This document shows positions 48,355 to 60,041 of a stretch of 64,000 bases of DNA, in pieces. The stretch is from positions 7,521,372-7,585,371 of the forward strand of contig JASFXZ010000027.1 in the NCBI GenBank assembly GCA_032209605.1, read 5' to 3'. How positions within the stretch are numbered: position 1 is the first letter of the stretch; each line of letters begins with the position of its first letter. The DNA comes from Mactromeris polynyma. Lineage: Eukaryota > Mollusca > Bivalvia > Venerida > Mactridae. The notes below the pieces were generated by a model. That model made no database searches. It had not been told where the DNA came from and saw nothing but the letters and a program-made list of their open reading frames with translations. The translations under genes were made by a program, and so were the position numbers.

Positions 48355-48545
48355 GTTGGCATAGTGCTACCAGTGATGAGTTCGAACACGTATCTAGATG
48401 ATCCCAACCTAGCCGGAATACCGTGTGTCAGATATGTTACCTGTTATAGTCATGCACAGTAGAGGTAGAGTGCCAGCAGTGATCAGTTCGAACACCTATA
48501 GATGATTGCCTTATACCTGGTGTCCGATATGTGGAACACGTTTAT
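48355..48545. repeat. Two degenerate relatives of the 97-bp satellite unit
   Basis: GGCATAGTGCTACCAGTGAT and GTAGAGTGCCAGCAGTGATC with CCTGTTATAGTCATGCAC show the same order of motifs as the array but with many substitutions. They may be ancestral, unamplified sequence. Confidence 0.6.
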
Positions 48546-49044
48546 CTCACGTAATACCAGTTATTCGGTTCCTTACCTGTTAAAATCGTTAATGGAATCG
48601 GTATTTCGAAAACTCCTTGATCCGCGCACGAATGAGTTTATTTGCACACGCTTTTAATTCTAAGAAATTGCTTTGTGTTGAGAACAAAAGACGCAGAACA
48701 GGTCGACAAAATTAATATTACCGACCGTTAAAGTAATCATTTAGCGATTTGCCGACCACTTTCAAACAAAAAACCGATAGATAATAATTGTATGATTTAA
48801 ATCTAGCTCCAATGCGCTTAGTTGTAACACGTCACACACTCATAAACATACTATTGTGAAGGGACTAGCATAACTGCGATCCATATAACGCTGGTTTATA
48901 TAGTTTAACAAATCAATCGATTTTATTAATGTGATTTCGTAATCGCGATCAATATAACGCATTTCCAAATAACCGGCAGTGTACATATACATTCCGATCT
49001 CTGTTTTAAACGTTTAATGCGACCGAGTTGTAACTTGACACGGA

Positions 49045-49050
49045 TATAAA
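49045..49050 (+). promoter_or_regulatory. TATA box proposed for gene C
   Basis: TATATAAATAG is a strong TATA consensus 65 bp before the proposed ATG, which would place the start of transcription near 49075 and leave a leader of about 35 bases. None of the E2F/CRE/ETS-like block of genes A and B is seen here. Confidence 0.45.
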
Positions 49051-49109
49051 TAGTCATATGCATTAGTTATTCATAATATACACGGATTAACTGAGGACAC
49101 ACACAAGTC

Positions 49110-52100
49110 ATGGCTGATCAAGGTAACGATTCCATCTATATTATAAATCCTTCCGATAGCGTCATTTTTATATGATAATATACATAAACAGGTTGTAGAT
49201 TTTGAGAACAATTGTAAACAAATCGTAAGGTTGTTAGTCAGTGGAAACATGGTTTATTAAATATTGCTTAACAGGACAGGAAAACACATTAACGGTATTC
49301 TCAATTACATTGAATCGATAGTAACTAGTATTGTTTATTCACTTAACAACAACGGCGCCGACCCCATGCTCATAAAACTCATATCATATTAAGCTGTCAT
49401 TGACCGATGAATGTTTTACTCTTTACATAGTTTGTAAATAATGTAAACATAGAATCATTATATTGACTCAAATTCGCTATTCCTTTCATTATCGTGTTTA
49501 CCTAAATATCGATTATAGGGATGTAAAAAGTGTATACAACCTGTATTTACAGTTAAAATAATATCACGTGATTTAAACAACCTTCCCACCCTATACCCAA
49601 CATAATGAAAGCCTTATCGAATTGTGTTTATACATACAAGTGTTGCTATTTGTATTTTAGTGTTTTATAATGTAAACATGTTAAGTAAACATATCATAAG
49701 ACTGTATTTGTTTCATAAAGCAATCAAAACTCTGTATAACCCAAACCCGCTATAAACCCAATTCGATAAGGCTTTCTTTATCGATTTATCCATTATATTG
49801 GTTATAGGAATGGGAAGGTTGTTTAAATCATATTTTCATTCATGAACGGATGAATAGGTTGTATACAACACCCCTATAATCGATATTTAGCTACACGCGT
49901 TAATGAAAGAAATAACGAACTTGAGTTATATTTTAAAATGTGTGTACATATAATTAATGTTTATATTGTGGTAATGTATTAAAATCAGAGACCGTTACAT
50001 CGTCCCATGAACACATTAAAGCATGCCGCAAACCATATACAATTTGGATGCTTCCTATATAGGAGACTATACAGAAATTGAAAATATAAAACAAAAATCT
50101 AATTTTAGAATTGTTAGTTTATCACGTTAGGTTTATAGATAGATTTATTTCAGTATGAATACACACATAATGGTTAAAAGAATCATAATATGTATAAACA
50201 TGTTTGTAAATAAAAAATTCGACAGCCATGCTATATGTACATCTCCACCAAAGATGACATCAACAAGGGATACATATCCCTTATTTCCCCCGTGACTCCA
50301 TATAAAATCAACTGATCGATCGTCTATGACGTGTGGAGCTAACACTATTTAATTCGTTTTGTTATCAGTCGTAAAATAGAAACGTCAAACTAGGGAGAGG
50401 CACTTATAGACTTTATAGTCAAACGTTATACAAATAAATACTGATATGTTGCCCTCTCGACATCTTACTCTTCCTGGTTGTTAATAAAACGTACGCAAAC
50501 AACGGCAATATTTCGAAATCCACTCGAATAGCCAACATTCCTGATGCTCACATAGTCGTAAAAAGGTTGTATCACCTTCTATAGAATAAATGTACACGTT
50601 ATATCCTCTATCAAGCAGAAATAATTTGGGCTAAACTATAAATTGTGTCCCGAACAAAAATTCCATTTTCAGGTTTTTACATTTCTAACATAAATATTAA
50701 CAATAAAAAAGTAAGCTAAAATGATGACGTCGCACAAGAATGTACAATAATTGTTCTTAAAACTGTCTTCTGCTCTTCAAATGGATAAAATATGCGATAC
50801 TTATAAAATACTTCCATGTTAGTTTAATTCTATCAATCATAATTGAGCCATCTTCGGACATAACGCTTAGTTTGTGAAATTTTAATTAGGAAATACTCGA
50901 TGTCATATCAAATGACACGGATCCTGGTTTTGTCATGGAAGCGTTCATATATGTTTTGTGCCGCCTTTTGGATCGGAATTATATATAAAGGATACTAACT
51001 ATGAGCAACCAAATCTCGAATCGCAGCATTTACTCCGATAGAAACTAACACCAAGTGTGAATTGTTGTGATAATGTTAATAAGTGCTAAATATTCTTTGT
51101 GGCCCATTTAACACATGTATGTTAAATTTCCCTTTCCCCTGTGCAATGTTTATCACTTTATATAGTGTTCATGTTATTTTCTCCCCACTTTTGGCCTATT
51201 GTGCCAGCTGTCTTGACTTGTCCTGTGATGTATTCCATCCGTTAACCCTCCCTACTTGTCTTCTTTGATTCTCCTTAGTTACCCCATTATGGTCGGCCAG
51301 GCCATTCCTTGCGCCCCTGTCCCCTTACGTATTTACCCTGGCGCTTCCTCAAATGCCTTATGTTTTTGGACTGTTCTGTGTGGAGAGGCATTATCTAATG
51401 CATAAGGCGTTCCCTGTAGCAACTTATTCCGTCTTTTCGGCGCAGCAGTATAACATGGTTTTGCATACCAGTGTTGTGTAAACCGATCAAATCTTACGTC
51501 ATGTTCTTACAAATGCCTATGTTTTATGGACTGTTGTTTTCCCGAAGGTCTGTGTGGAAAGAAATTGTCTTATGTAGGTGGCGTTCCCTGTAGCAACTCA
51601 TTTTCTCTCTCTTTTAATACTAGTATCAGATTTGGGAGTTATTAATAAGTATCATTGAGGCCCTAAAACACAATAATTGCTCCCATATCTCATAATCACA
51701 TTCAAACGAAAGATAATAGACCAAAAGAATACAAAGCACTCATTAAGCATTTTCATGCATTTTCCACTCTAGAATTTCGCAGAATCATAAGAGTACATTT
51801 TGTGACTTAAGCGCTGAGTTTAAGTGTCCGTTACAATTCTTGGCCCGGGACGCGGGTTTATAATGGATACTTACAGTAAGCATTCAAATCTGAAATAACA
51901 AAAGTTACTTTGAAAATATCAAATACATGTAAGTGCTGAATATTCTTTTTGATCTATTTTCTTTTATGTTGTTAGGTAGTTATGATATAGAGGAGAATTA
52001 ATTGGGTAAGAGTGCAACACTCCATACTCAGACTTGATAATTTACTCTCAAATCTGTGACGAAATGGGCAACAAGGAATACTCAGCACTAATTTACATTA

Positions 52101-55100
52101 CAATACATTTTCACAAGAATTGTTTAGCTTTTTAGGCCACCATATTTAAACCCTTGTAAATCACCCATACTCATTTCTATGTCATCATATTCATTAGAAT
52201 CCTCTCACTGACAATGCATTTTTAGAGGAGGGGGGGGGGGTAATGATTTCAAAAATCTCTTGTTTGGAGTTTTAAGTGCGATTTCAGCCCCAGAAAGAGG
52301 TCAGGTGTATAAAGCGTTAGCCTACCTGCGTTATACATATACTATAGAAGAGAGATAAACGTGGAGATAACATTGTAACGGTATCATGTACTCCTAATGC
52401 CTAAGTTATGAAGTACGTACTATCAACATAATTTATAATTAAAATCAATTATTAAAGGCATATGTCGTATCTTAACAAAATAGGAGTTATATCTGTAGAC
52501 AAATATGAACTAGTACATTCTGTATTATGTTCTATACAATATGCTAGCTTAACGCTACGGGGTATGGATTGCGTAATCTCGCTTAATTAACCACAGGGCA
52601 ATTTGAAATTCCTATTATTTTTGCATGTGTTAAACACGTATTAATCTTCGTTCCGTGATTTACATGGGTCAGTGTTTATTTCATTCGATTTTAAATTGTT
52701 CTTGGGTCATTTAAATAGTTATTGTTGAGGTTATCACTAGATGTCCCGTCCGCTTGAAAAACGTCGTGTGCGCCAATACTGTTGAAATTTAAATGCGAAA
52801 TTATTATAATTTTATTGAGCTTTGGATATATTTCCGACAAACATCTACACGATTGTTTGTAGCCAGCATAATTGTTATCGCTTAAAGAACATCTTTGATA
52901 TCGCTTAAATGCACGTCTTCCCTAAAAGCACTCGGAGACATGAAATGTGTACATACGTACAGGTCGTAAACAGCGGAAGGGACACCAGAAAAACGTAGAT
53001 AGTCGGAAACAAGGAGGTCTGCCTTGGAACGGTCTGTGGCAACATCACCACTTGACTATGTTTTATTTCTCTCTTATTGTTGTTTCTTATCCGTTTGCTA
53101 CTGTTTTCGTCCCTCTTTGTATGTGCCTCCTGTCTTTTCTTCTGTCTAGTTCTGTCTCAGGGTGGGTGAACACGTAACTTTTTTATTTACTACGCGATCA
53201 CAAAACGGTACGTATTTTGGCAGTTTTTGTTTGTTAGATATAGGTTTTAGTAGTAACATAGCACCTAAAACCTGGTCATCTAAAATCCGGTTGCATCGAT
53301 GCCCATAACGACAAATAGATCTCTGTGGATGCATGCCACAACATTTTTAAGCGAGGCGAAATATTCTCCGATTTTTAAAAAGAAAAGTCACGTGTTCACC
53401 CACCCTGTGTCTGGGGAAGTTCTAATTTGTGAATGTGGCCTAATTTGCTCTATTTTGTTCACTATTTGTATATTCTTTTGGGTTAATAAAATATCATTTG
53501 AATTTATTGTAGCAAACGAAGAAGGAAAGGCAAAGGCTTTAACATATTACAAAATACTGGCTGTAGTCCTGGGTTTGCTTGGTGGTGGTATGCTGACATT
53601 AGGAATTGTTGCTTCAATAAATGTTGATGAAGAAGTTTTCGGACCACCTTACTTTATTGGCGGATATATTGTCGGTGTATTGGTATGTTATATTTTAGAT
53701 TTATTTGTTTATAATGTGAATTTGAATGTGATATTAAAAACCAATATATCCTACATGACTGAAACAATGCACATACAATAATTTATCACATACCGTGCAT
53801 GTTTTGTACGATGCCATAAGTTTATATCATATGGCAGTGTGCATATAATATGCAATGAGCGGGAAAACCAAAATGAAATTCATACGCTGTTTGTTTACAA
53901 TTAACAAAACGAGTCATGATAAAAATATCCACATTGCCAACTTTTGATGCATCAAATAAGAATGCTCATGAACGCTGTAGCAAACTAAAAGAAATCTATG
54001 GAAATATTTACCGTTAGGCTACCATGCACACGTTATGACAAATCTACTAAGCATGACAACCTACCTACCCAGTTCAGTAAGTTTATTCCATCTCAAACGA
54101 TTCGTGTTTCAGACGACATCAACGCGTCATCAGTGTACACAGGAACTTGAATCAACATATTTATATTATATTAGTCCTATATCAATCAAACTTGATTAGA
54201 TACCGCACACTTGACAGCGATTCGAGTCAGAGAAATGGAACGGATTCATTGAACCCGTGTATACTGAAGGACGTCAGAGACTTGTTTAATAATTGTGTAT
54301 TTACGGCTTTTAATAATTGATAATTGCATTGTAATTTGGATGCATAAATAGTCAACCGTTTAATGTTTTCTCTCTCTGCTTACTGCGAACATGCTGTACA
54401 ACAAGAACAGTTTGAAAATAGTTCTCGTTTCTGAGTGTAACTGGAAAATACCGAAACAAATATGCTATTTTATATGAATGAACTAGCAATTATTACCAAA
54501 CGCAAACGTTATCATGTCTTACATATATCTACATTGATGTTTTAGGGATTATTTTCTGCGTTGATCTGCACTTGTGTCGTTATGAAAGCGTCAGGTACCA
54601 GCAGTGATGTTAAAAAGCAAGAACTTGGATGTGCGGTAAGTCTTATTAGGGGCATAACAAATCTGCGGATGTTTTAAATAAATTTCATTCCTTACATTTT
54701 AGAGCTTCCACTGATTTCTCCACTCTTTATACTCTATGCTAATTAATACCAAACTGATATATTTAATCAAAACATTTTGGCGCATTCAACATGTATACTA
54801 GGCCAGCAATAATCAATTGCCTCCTTTACTTAATAATTGCAGTAAATGTTAGGACGTCGGAAGTTCCTATAGTTCACTGGATACTATCTTTATTCATTTT
54901 GAGCACTCGGTGGCCCAACAAAAATTAGGCATTTTGAAAGACAACACATTCGACACATACTTTTCTTGACATAGATATTTCCATAGATAAAGGCATTGTT
55001 ACAACAAATCATTACGGTCTGCGCGATGGTTATGACTGAATATTATTCACTTTCCATCAATATTCCTAGATCGAATTCTTATGGCGTATATATTTCTCAA

Positions 55101-56737
55101 ATTATCATTATTTTCATTGTAAAAGTAACTAAGAATACTTTTGTTATCGAAACTTCTTCTTACAGATAAAACTCCTTAAACAATATTATCGTTATCATAG
55201 ATTATGTAAGACCTTTCGTAAATGTTGCTATAAATATCCACTTACTATTTTAAAATTTGGAGCTAGTGTCAACTCTTTTAGACATAGCTACATCAATTTT
55301 TATGGCGATCTGTTTGCAAATTTCATTACTGTTGTAACTTTGATCTTTGTCAAACTGATGAAAACAGTTTATATGAAAGGGGTACAACCCAGACATAATG
55401 AAACTACCGTCTAAAAGATTTTAAATGAATCAATTATGGACAGATTTTAGCACCTTTTTTACTTGCATGCCGGACACTAATGTTTTAAGAAGGTTATATA
55501 ACTTTATCTATCGGCTATTTCACAATCCTGTTGGAATTGTGGTGTATTGCTGTGTAAATGAGAATCCTTTTAGGTATCTTTGTGTTCTTTAATGTAAAGA
55601 GCTGAATGAAGTATACAGCTTTAAAAATAGCATATATTTTCCCCATCAGTTTAATCAAGATCAGTTGATTCTTTCTGAGTGCGAGACTTAAGTAGTTGCA
55701 CAGTTGTTTCGAATTGATTATCCACACCTATTCATTTACATATTTCAAGATGGTTTGTAAAACATCAAACATAACATTTTGTAAACTAATTTAGTTTGAG
55801 CCATAAGTGTATACTTTTGAAACGAGATGTGATGTGCCATGCAAGAACTGCGTGTGGTATATTTGGTCCACATTTTAATCATGATCATGCGTGTTGGAAC
55901 ACATATATTTGCATCTATTCATGTTCTTGGTAAAACTTAAGATAGCTTTGTGTTGATTCAACGTTGTTTTGTATGTTTGAGTTTGATATAATATTAATTA
56001 AGATGTTTTCTTGGAAATGTCACATACACTGCTCAACCACCACCACAAAGCGAAATGAGACAAGAATATATATGAACATACGCGTGTGTAAACAATTGCA
56101 AGAACAAAAGGGCCTGAATGAACAATCATTATTCCACCATGTCATTAGGTATATGTTACTGCTAAAGTTTATTGATATTGCAAGTACATCTGTATATAAT
56201 TATTTTCTGTACTTATATTTTCAGATTCAAGGTCACTACATGCTGTCTATGTTCATGCTAATGGGATGTTTTGTAGGTGTATTCATGGCTGGTATTGGTG
56301 GATTTGCATTAGCCGAGGATATGAGTCCCTTAAACAAAACCTTAGCTATTGTCATACTTATTGGCTGTATACTAGGTTTATTCATTACCATTGCATCTAT
56401 GTGTACTGTATGTACTTACGGCAAGTACTTTGGTGTTGTAATAACACAAAGACGTAGAGGTCGCATGTTGATTATCAACACCAATAATTCAACAGTCCCA
56501 ATGGGTGGGGTACAAACGAATACAACTATGTTCCAATCAGGACAAGTAAACAATGCGCAAGTGAATCAACTCCAAATGCAGAATCAGCTTCTGCAACAAC
56601 AGTTGGAACTCCAAAGACAGCTGAATCAACAACAACAGTATGGTGGTGGATTTTCTCATCCAGCTACTGCACCCCCCATGTATGATGCTGGTTCAGCGTA
56701 CCCACCACCACCACCAAGTTATAATGATTTGAAATGA
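49110..56737 (+). CDS. Gene C: four-helix membrane protein with coiled-coil and PPxY tail (261 aa)
   Basis: Exons 49110-49122 (proposed), 53513-53682, 54546-54635 and 56225-56737. Exon 1 reads MADQ and ends in the phase (1) needed by exon 2. It is chosen because it follows a TATA box and has a GTAACG donor, but it shares nothing with exon 1 of A and B, so it is the least certain part. Exon 2: ANEEGKAKALTYYKILAVVL, GLLGGGMLTLG, NVDEEVFGPPYFIGG. Exon 3 starts GLFSALICTCVV. Exon 4 starts IQGHYMLSMFMLMG, has the helix 3-4 loop SPLNKTLA (N-K-T sequon), CTVCTYGKYFG, an RRRGR patch, and the Gln/Leu coiled coil. The tail has PPMY and PPSY, ending SYNDLK. All splice phases agree with A and B. It is the most diverged of the three. 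Confidence 0.8.
49465..49928. repeat. Long imperfect inverted repeat in intron 1 of gene C
   Basis: Left arm TTTCATTATCGTG, AAATATCGATTATAGGG, AAACAACCTTCCCACCCTAT and CCTTATCGAATTG is mirrored by CAATTCGATAAGG, ATAGGAATGGGAAGGTTGTT, CCCCTATAATCGATATTT and AATGAAAGAAATAACGAAC. Arms are about 170 bp with a spacer of about 110 bp. Probably a foldback transposon; no coding capacity. Confidence 0.7.
50139..50345 (-). mobile_element. 3' end of a non-LTR retrotransposon (relative of 8212-8760)
   Basis: TAGATAGATTTATTTCAGTA and TACATATCCCTTATTTCC match the 3' UTR and tail of the element at 8212 in the same (minus) orientation. Only the 3' UTR is left. Confidence 0.5.
51110..51610 (+). repeat. R1 dispersed repeat, one long copy plus a 3' partial copy
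   Basis: 51110-51440 carries TTCCCTTTCCCCTGTGCAAT through CTTGCGCCCCTGTCCCCTTA and CAAATGCCTTATG to the R1 end. A second, 3'-only copy follows at 51500-51610 (ATGCCTATGTTTTATGGACT, GGCGTTCCCTGTAGCAACTC). It shows the intact pre-array structure in which CTTGCGCC and TGGCGCTTCC lie 30 bp apart. Confidence 0.85.
51611..53157. other. Gene C intron 1, repeat-poor part
   Basis: From about 52600 this stretch matches intron 1 of gene A (15240-15590: shared AAATTGTTCTTG, CGCTTGAAAA, TATTTCCGAC, TTGTTATCGCTTAAAG). From 52985 it matches intron 1 of gene B (GGAGGTCTGCCTTGGAACGG). A poly-G run lies at about 52228. No exon found. Confidence 0.6.
53158..53407. mobile_element. MITE, 250 bp, 5-bp target duplication (TGTCT), intron 1 of gene C
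   Basis: The ends CAGGGTGGGTGAACACGTAA and CACGTGTTCACCCACCCTG are inverted copies. TGTCT flanks both sides (53153-53157 and 53408-53412). A truncated left end of the same insertion remains in gene B at 38692, so insertion preceded the split of B and C. Confidence 0.88.
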
Positions 56738-56939
56738 CAATCTGATGTTTCTCAGATATTTTTATTTCCTGTGATATATCTCATAGCTTTTTATTCACAC
56801 GATTTGATATATTTGCATTGACATCATCTCATGAGCACCGACGTCCGTGTAGATGTAGATTTCATATTAATTACTGAACAGACTGCTTTCAAACACAATT
56901 GTCCGGCGTTATAATATCACCACGCGATATGCTATTGAT

Positions 56940-57230
56940 TCATGGCTAGTGATATAGCGGACATGTACTTCTGTGACATTTGGCTATATCCGTATGTCCT
57001 CCACGTCTGATTGACGTAGGGTTTTAACCTCCTAAAGTGCCTTATGTTTTATGGATTGTTGTTTTCCCGGAGGTCTGTGTGGGGAGGCACTGTCTTATGT
57101 ATGTGGCGTTCCCTGTAGCTCATTATTCTCTCTCTTCTAGAACGGAATTTTGGTACTGGTTGATAATTAATTCTAAGAAAACTGGTTAATCAATTGACCG
57201 AAACAGTGATGAAAAGTGTCATTAAACACA
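56940..57230 (+). mobile_element. Decayed SINE in the 3' flank of gene C, interrupted by an R1 3' fragment
   Basis: The flank TGGCTAGTGATATAGCG is the same as at genes A and B, but the tRNA-like head is deleted and the sequence resumes at TGACATTTGG. An R1 3' end (57014-57140, CTCCTAAAGTGCCTTATGTT to TATTCTCTCTCTTC) is inserted in the body, which then continues GGTACTGGTTGATAATTAAT. Confidence 0.65.
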
Positions 57231-59160
57231 ATTATGAAAACGTGGTATGGAGTGTAACGGCCAGTGATAAATTGCTCCACTTGAAGCTGAGCTCCTCCTC
57301 GGAAGTATTATTGGCTCTCTTTTTTCAACTCGCCTCATGAGATGCACCCTGTAAGCACTGACCGTGTGTGTTGTTATATTAAATTATATTACATGCAATG
57401 ACAAACATTTACATTTATAATTGTTTATATAATAATATGACCATTTGATGGAAATTACAAATTAATGTTGGTAGATCTGTAAAGAGAAAAACAATCTTTA
57501 CTATTACGACAAGCTGGTGCATTAGGTACAGAGCTTGAGAGAAAATGATGGTTCTAAACATTATGTTCATCGAAATGGGTTACATATTTTCATTTACACT
57601 TAGTATGATTAAATGTGCAAACAAGCCGTTTAACAGTTTGAGTTATGAAATAAAAATAAAAGGTCGAAGATCTTTATAAAAGTTCGTATGCTAGGTCATT
57701 GGTGTTTTTGTACCGTTCAATACATTACAACCTGTTTTATAGGTTGTTTGTCTTTTCGTATCTTTCAGTACAACACAAACATTTTATAGGTGATTTTTAC
57801 ATATAACAGTTCAGCACACTGATCGTCCCTACTTTGTTCAGACCATATCGTGATCTATCTAATACGTGCATGTGTCCATAAGCTGAACCTCCAATGGTCA
57901 AATCCGCACTGTCCGGAGGTTGATTGGATAATACAATTTATTCTTAGTCCTAGAATCGAACTACAGCAGTAAGCAATTGAATGACATTTACTGACAATTA
58001 TAGTAATATAGTTGATTCAATGTTAGTTTGGAATACCTTTATTATGTACACAAAGTCTAGTGGTAATTACAATGTATTTTCCAAAACATGTTTTCATCGG
58101 CTGAAACTTTCCCGTTATTTGCTTGGGAACACATTTGAAGCTTGATCATGTTGATTACAGTGAGAATATAAAAGAAATTAAATGTTTTGTTTACGTTGCT
58201 ATATCTCATGATACAATATCTACTGTTAGTCAATACTCCTATTGTATCAGGTTTAATTCACTTTGTCACGATACACATTGACTTGTTTCTGTTTTGTTTT
58301 ATGTTAGTTTTGATGATTGTTAAAATTTATCATTTTGGGTTAATAAAATAAAAAGCCTACTTAAATATACTGATTGCAACCCGTCATGCTAAAGTTCTGA
58401 TTTGGATAAGTATATCACAATGCGCTTATCACATTTCTAAACCACACACGGAACCAGGCCTGACGGAGCATACGAGAAATGTCATAAAATGCGCGAACGG
58501 CGGCATAACAACCCGTTCTGTAATGAAAACTTTCGAACTTGTCAGAAACGTCTTGTGTCATCATGAAATTAATGGAAGCTAGTCTACAAATGTGAAATAT
58601 GTCCTATTTCGATAGGATAAATACTATAAAACTGTTGATTGTAGAGGCTGCGGTCAGTCCGTAATGCCATGCAATGCAATAAAGGACTCACCAACGGTAG
58701 AATAGCACACATTGGGCTGTAAATAGAGCAGTAATAACTCGAACAAGTGTTTGGGTAGTGCATTCGCTTCCTGTTTTGGATCGCTGCGACGATGTCGGGA
58801 TCTGGGGAGTGGTGGAAGTGGCGACATGAGCGGAAAGTTATCCAAATCACCACAAGCGCATGAAATACAAATCATTTAATTCCACACGATTCATACGCAT
58901 TAAGGTTAGCCATTCATCATTGATTAAGGTGTTCCTTCTATACCGTTGGGAAATTTCCCTTCAATATATATGGTAGGTAAACACAATCAATTCTTTTTTC
59001 AATAGTATATATGTTAAATTTTATTTCACAGCAATTGCAAGTTATTTAATATTCCAGGCAGTCATTCCTATACATTTTTCAAAATCCGTTTTATTGCTAC
59101 ATATAAAAACGTATGTACAGGTATTTATAAAGGGAGGTAATTCACTAAAATACTTCGAAA
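57231..59160. other. Intergenic DNA downstream of gene C
   Basis: The first 250 bp still resembles the 3' flanks of A and B (AACTCGCCTCATGAGATG). A polyadenylation candidate AATAAAAATAAA lies near 57647-57660. The open frames at 58584-58875 (minus) show no domain. Nothing else recognised. Confidence 0.45.
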
Positions 59161-59169
59161 TATTAAAAA

Positions 59170-59960
59170 AATGATAGTTTTAACGACGGAGAATGAGTCA
59201 CTATAGGGAACGCCACATACATAAGACAGTGCCTCTCCACATATACCTCCGGGAAAACAACAGTTCATAAAACAAGGCATTTGAGGAGGCACAAGGGTAA
59301 GTACGTAAGGGAACAGGGGCCGAACGAATGGCCTGGCCGACAATGGGATAAAAATGGATGGAATACATCACAAGACAATTCAAGACAGCTGGCAACAATA
59401 GGCCGAAACTGGGGAGAAAATAACATGAACATTTTATAAATTGAAAGAACCGCACAGGAAAAGGGAACCCCAACATAAATTTAAACACAAAAAGAAATAA
59501 TAACCATACAGCGATTTACAACCTTGCAACTGTCAGTAAAAATACTGGGGGTTTAAATCGATTTAACAGCTATATGGTCATTGATTTCCAACACATACAC
59601 ATATGTTGACTAAATAGGCAGTAACTAATCATTGAAAGCAATTAACCATTACGTACATAACAACAAACAAACATGTGCATAATCCAGTTCTGAGAAACAA
59701 GCAGCCTCAGTCTGACATTTCTCTCAGTTACTTAATTATTTGCATCAGAATACGAAATAACCACACAAAATTTAACCAATATCCTTACGTTAAGATACCA
59801 GGAAATATGTAGTTAATAATAATAAGAAATAATCTTAAATATTGGTGATAGGAAAAGTGCAGATCTCAGATTTACAGTTCTAATGTTCATTTCCCTGCAT
59901 ACAGTACACAATGTTCGTAATCCAGCACGAAGAAACAAGCAGCCTTATACTGACCTTGCT
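59170..59960 (-). repeat. R1 dispersed repeat, longest copy, minus orientation
   Basis: Reverse complement gives the fullest R1 order: CAGTACGGCTGCTTG-like 5' part, GTACGTAATGGTTAATTGCT, GGAAATCAATGACCATATAG, TAAATCGATTTAAACCCCCA, CTGTCTTGAATTGTCTTGTG, CCAGGCCATTCGTTCGGCCC, CTCAAATGCCTTGTTTTATG and the GGCGTTCCCTATAG end. Length is about 0.8 kb; no coding frame. Confidence 0.75.
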
Positions 59961-60041
59961 CCCAGTAACTAAAGTCTTGAAAGTGACATAATATATACAT
60001 CACTTTCCGCTATTTACATTGAATTTGAAGCTCTTGCAATC

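Noticed and set aside
55964..56224. N-terminal extension of exon 4 of gene C (also 22715-22798 and 41858-42031 for A and B)
   Set aside because: The open frame reads upstream of exon 4, but a strong TTTTCAG acceptor at the same position in all three genes and loss of similarity upstream show that it is intron.
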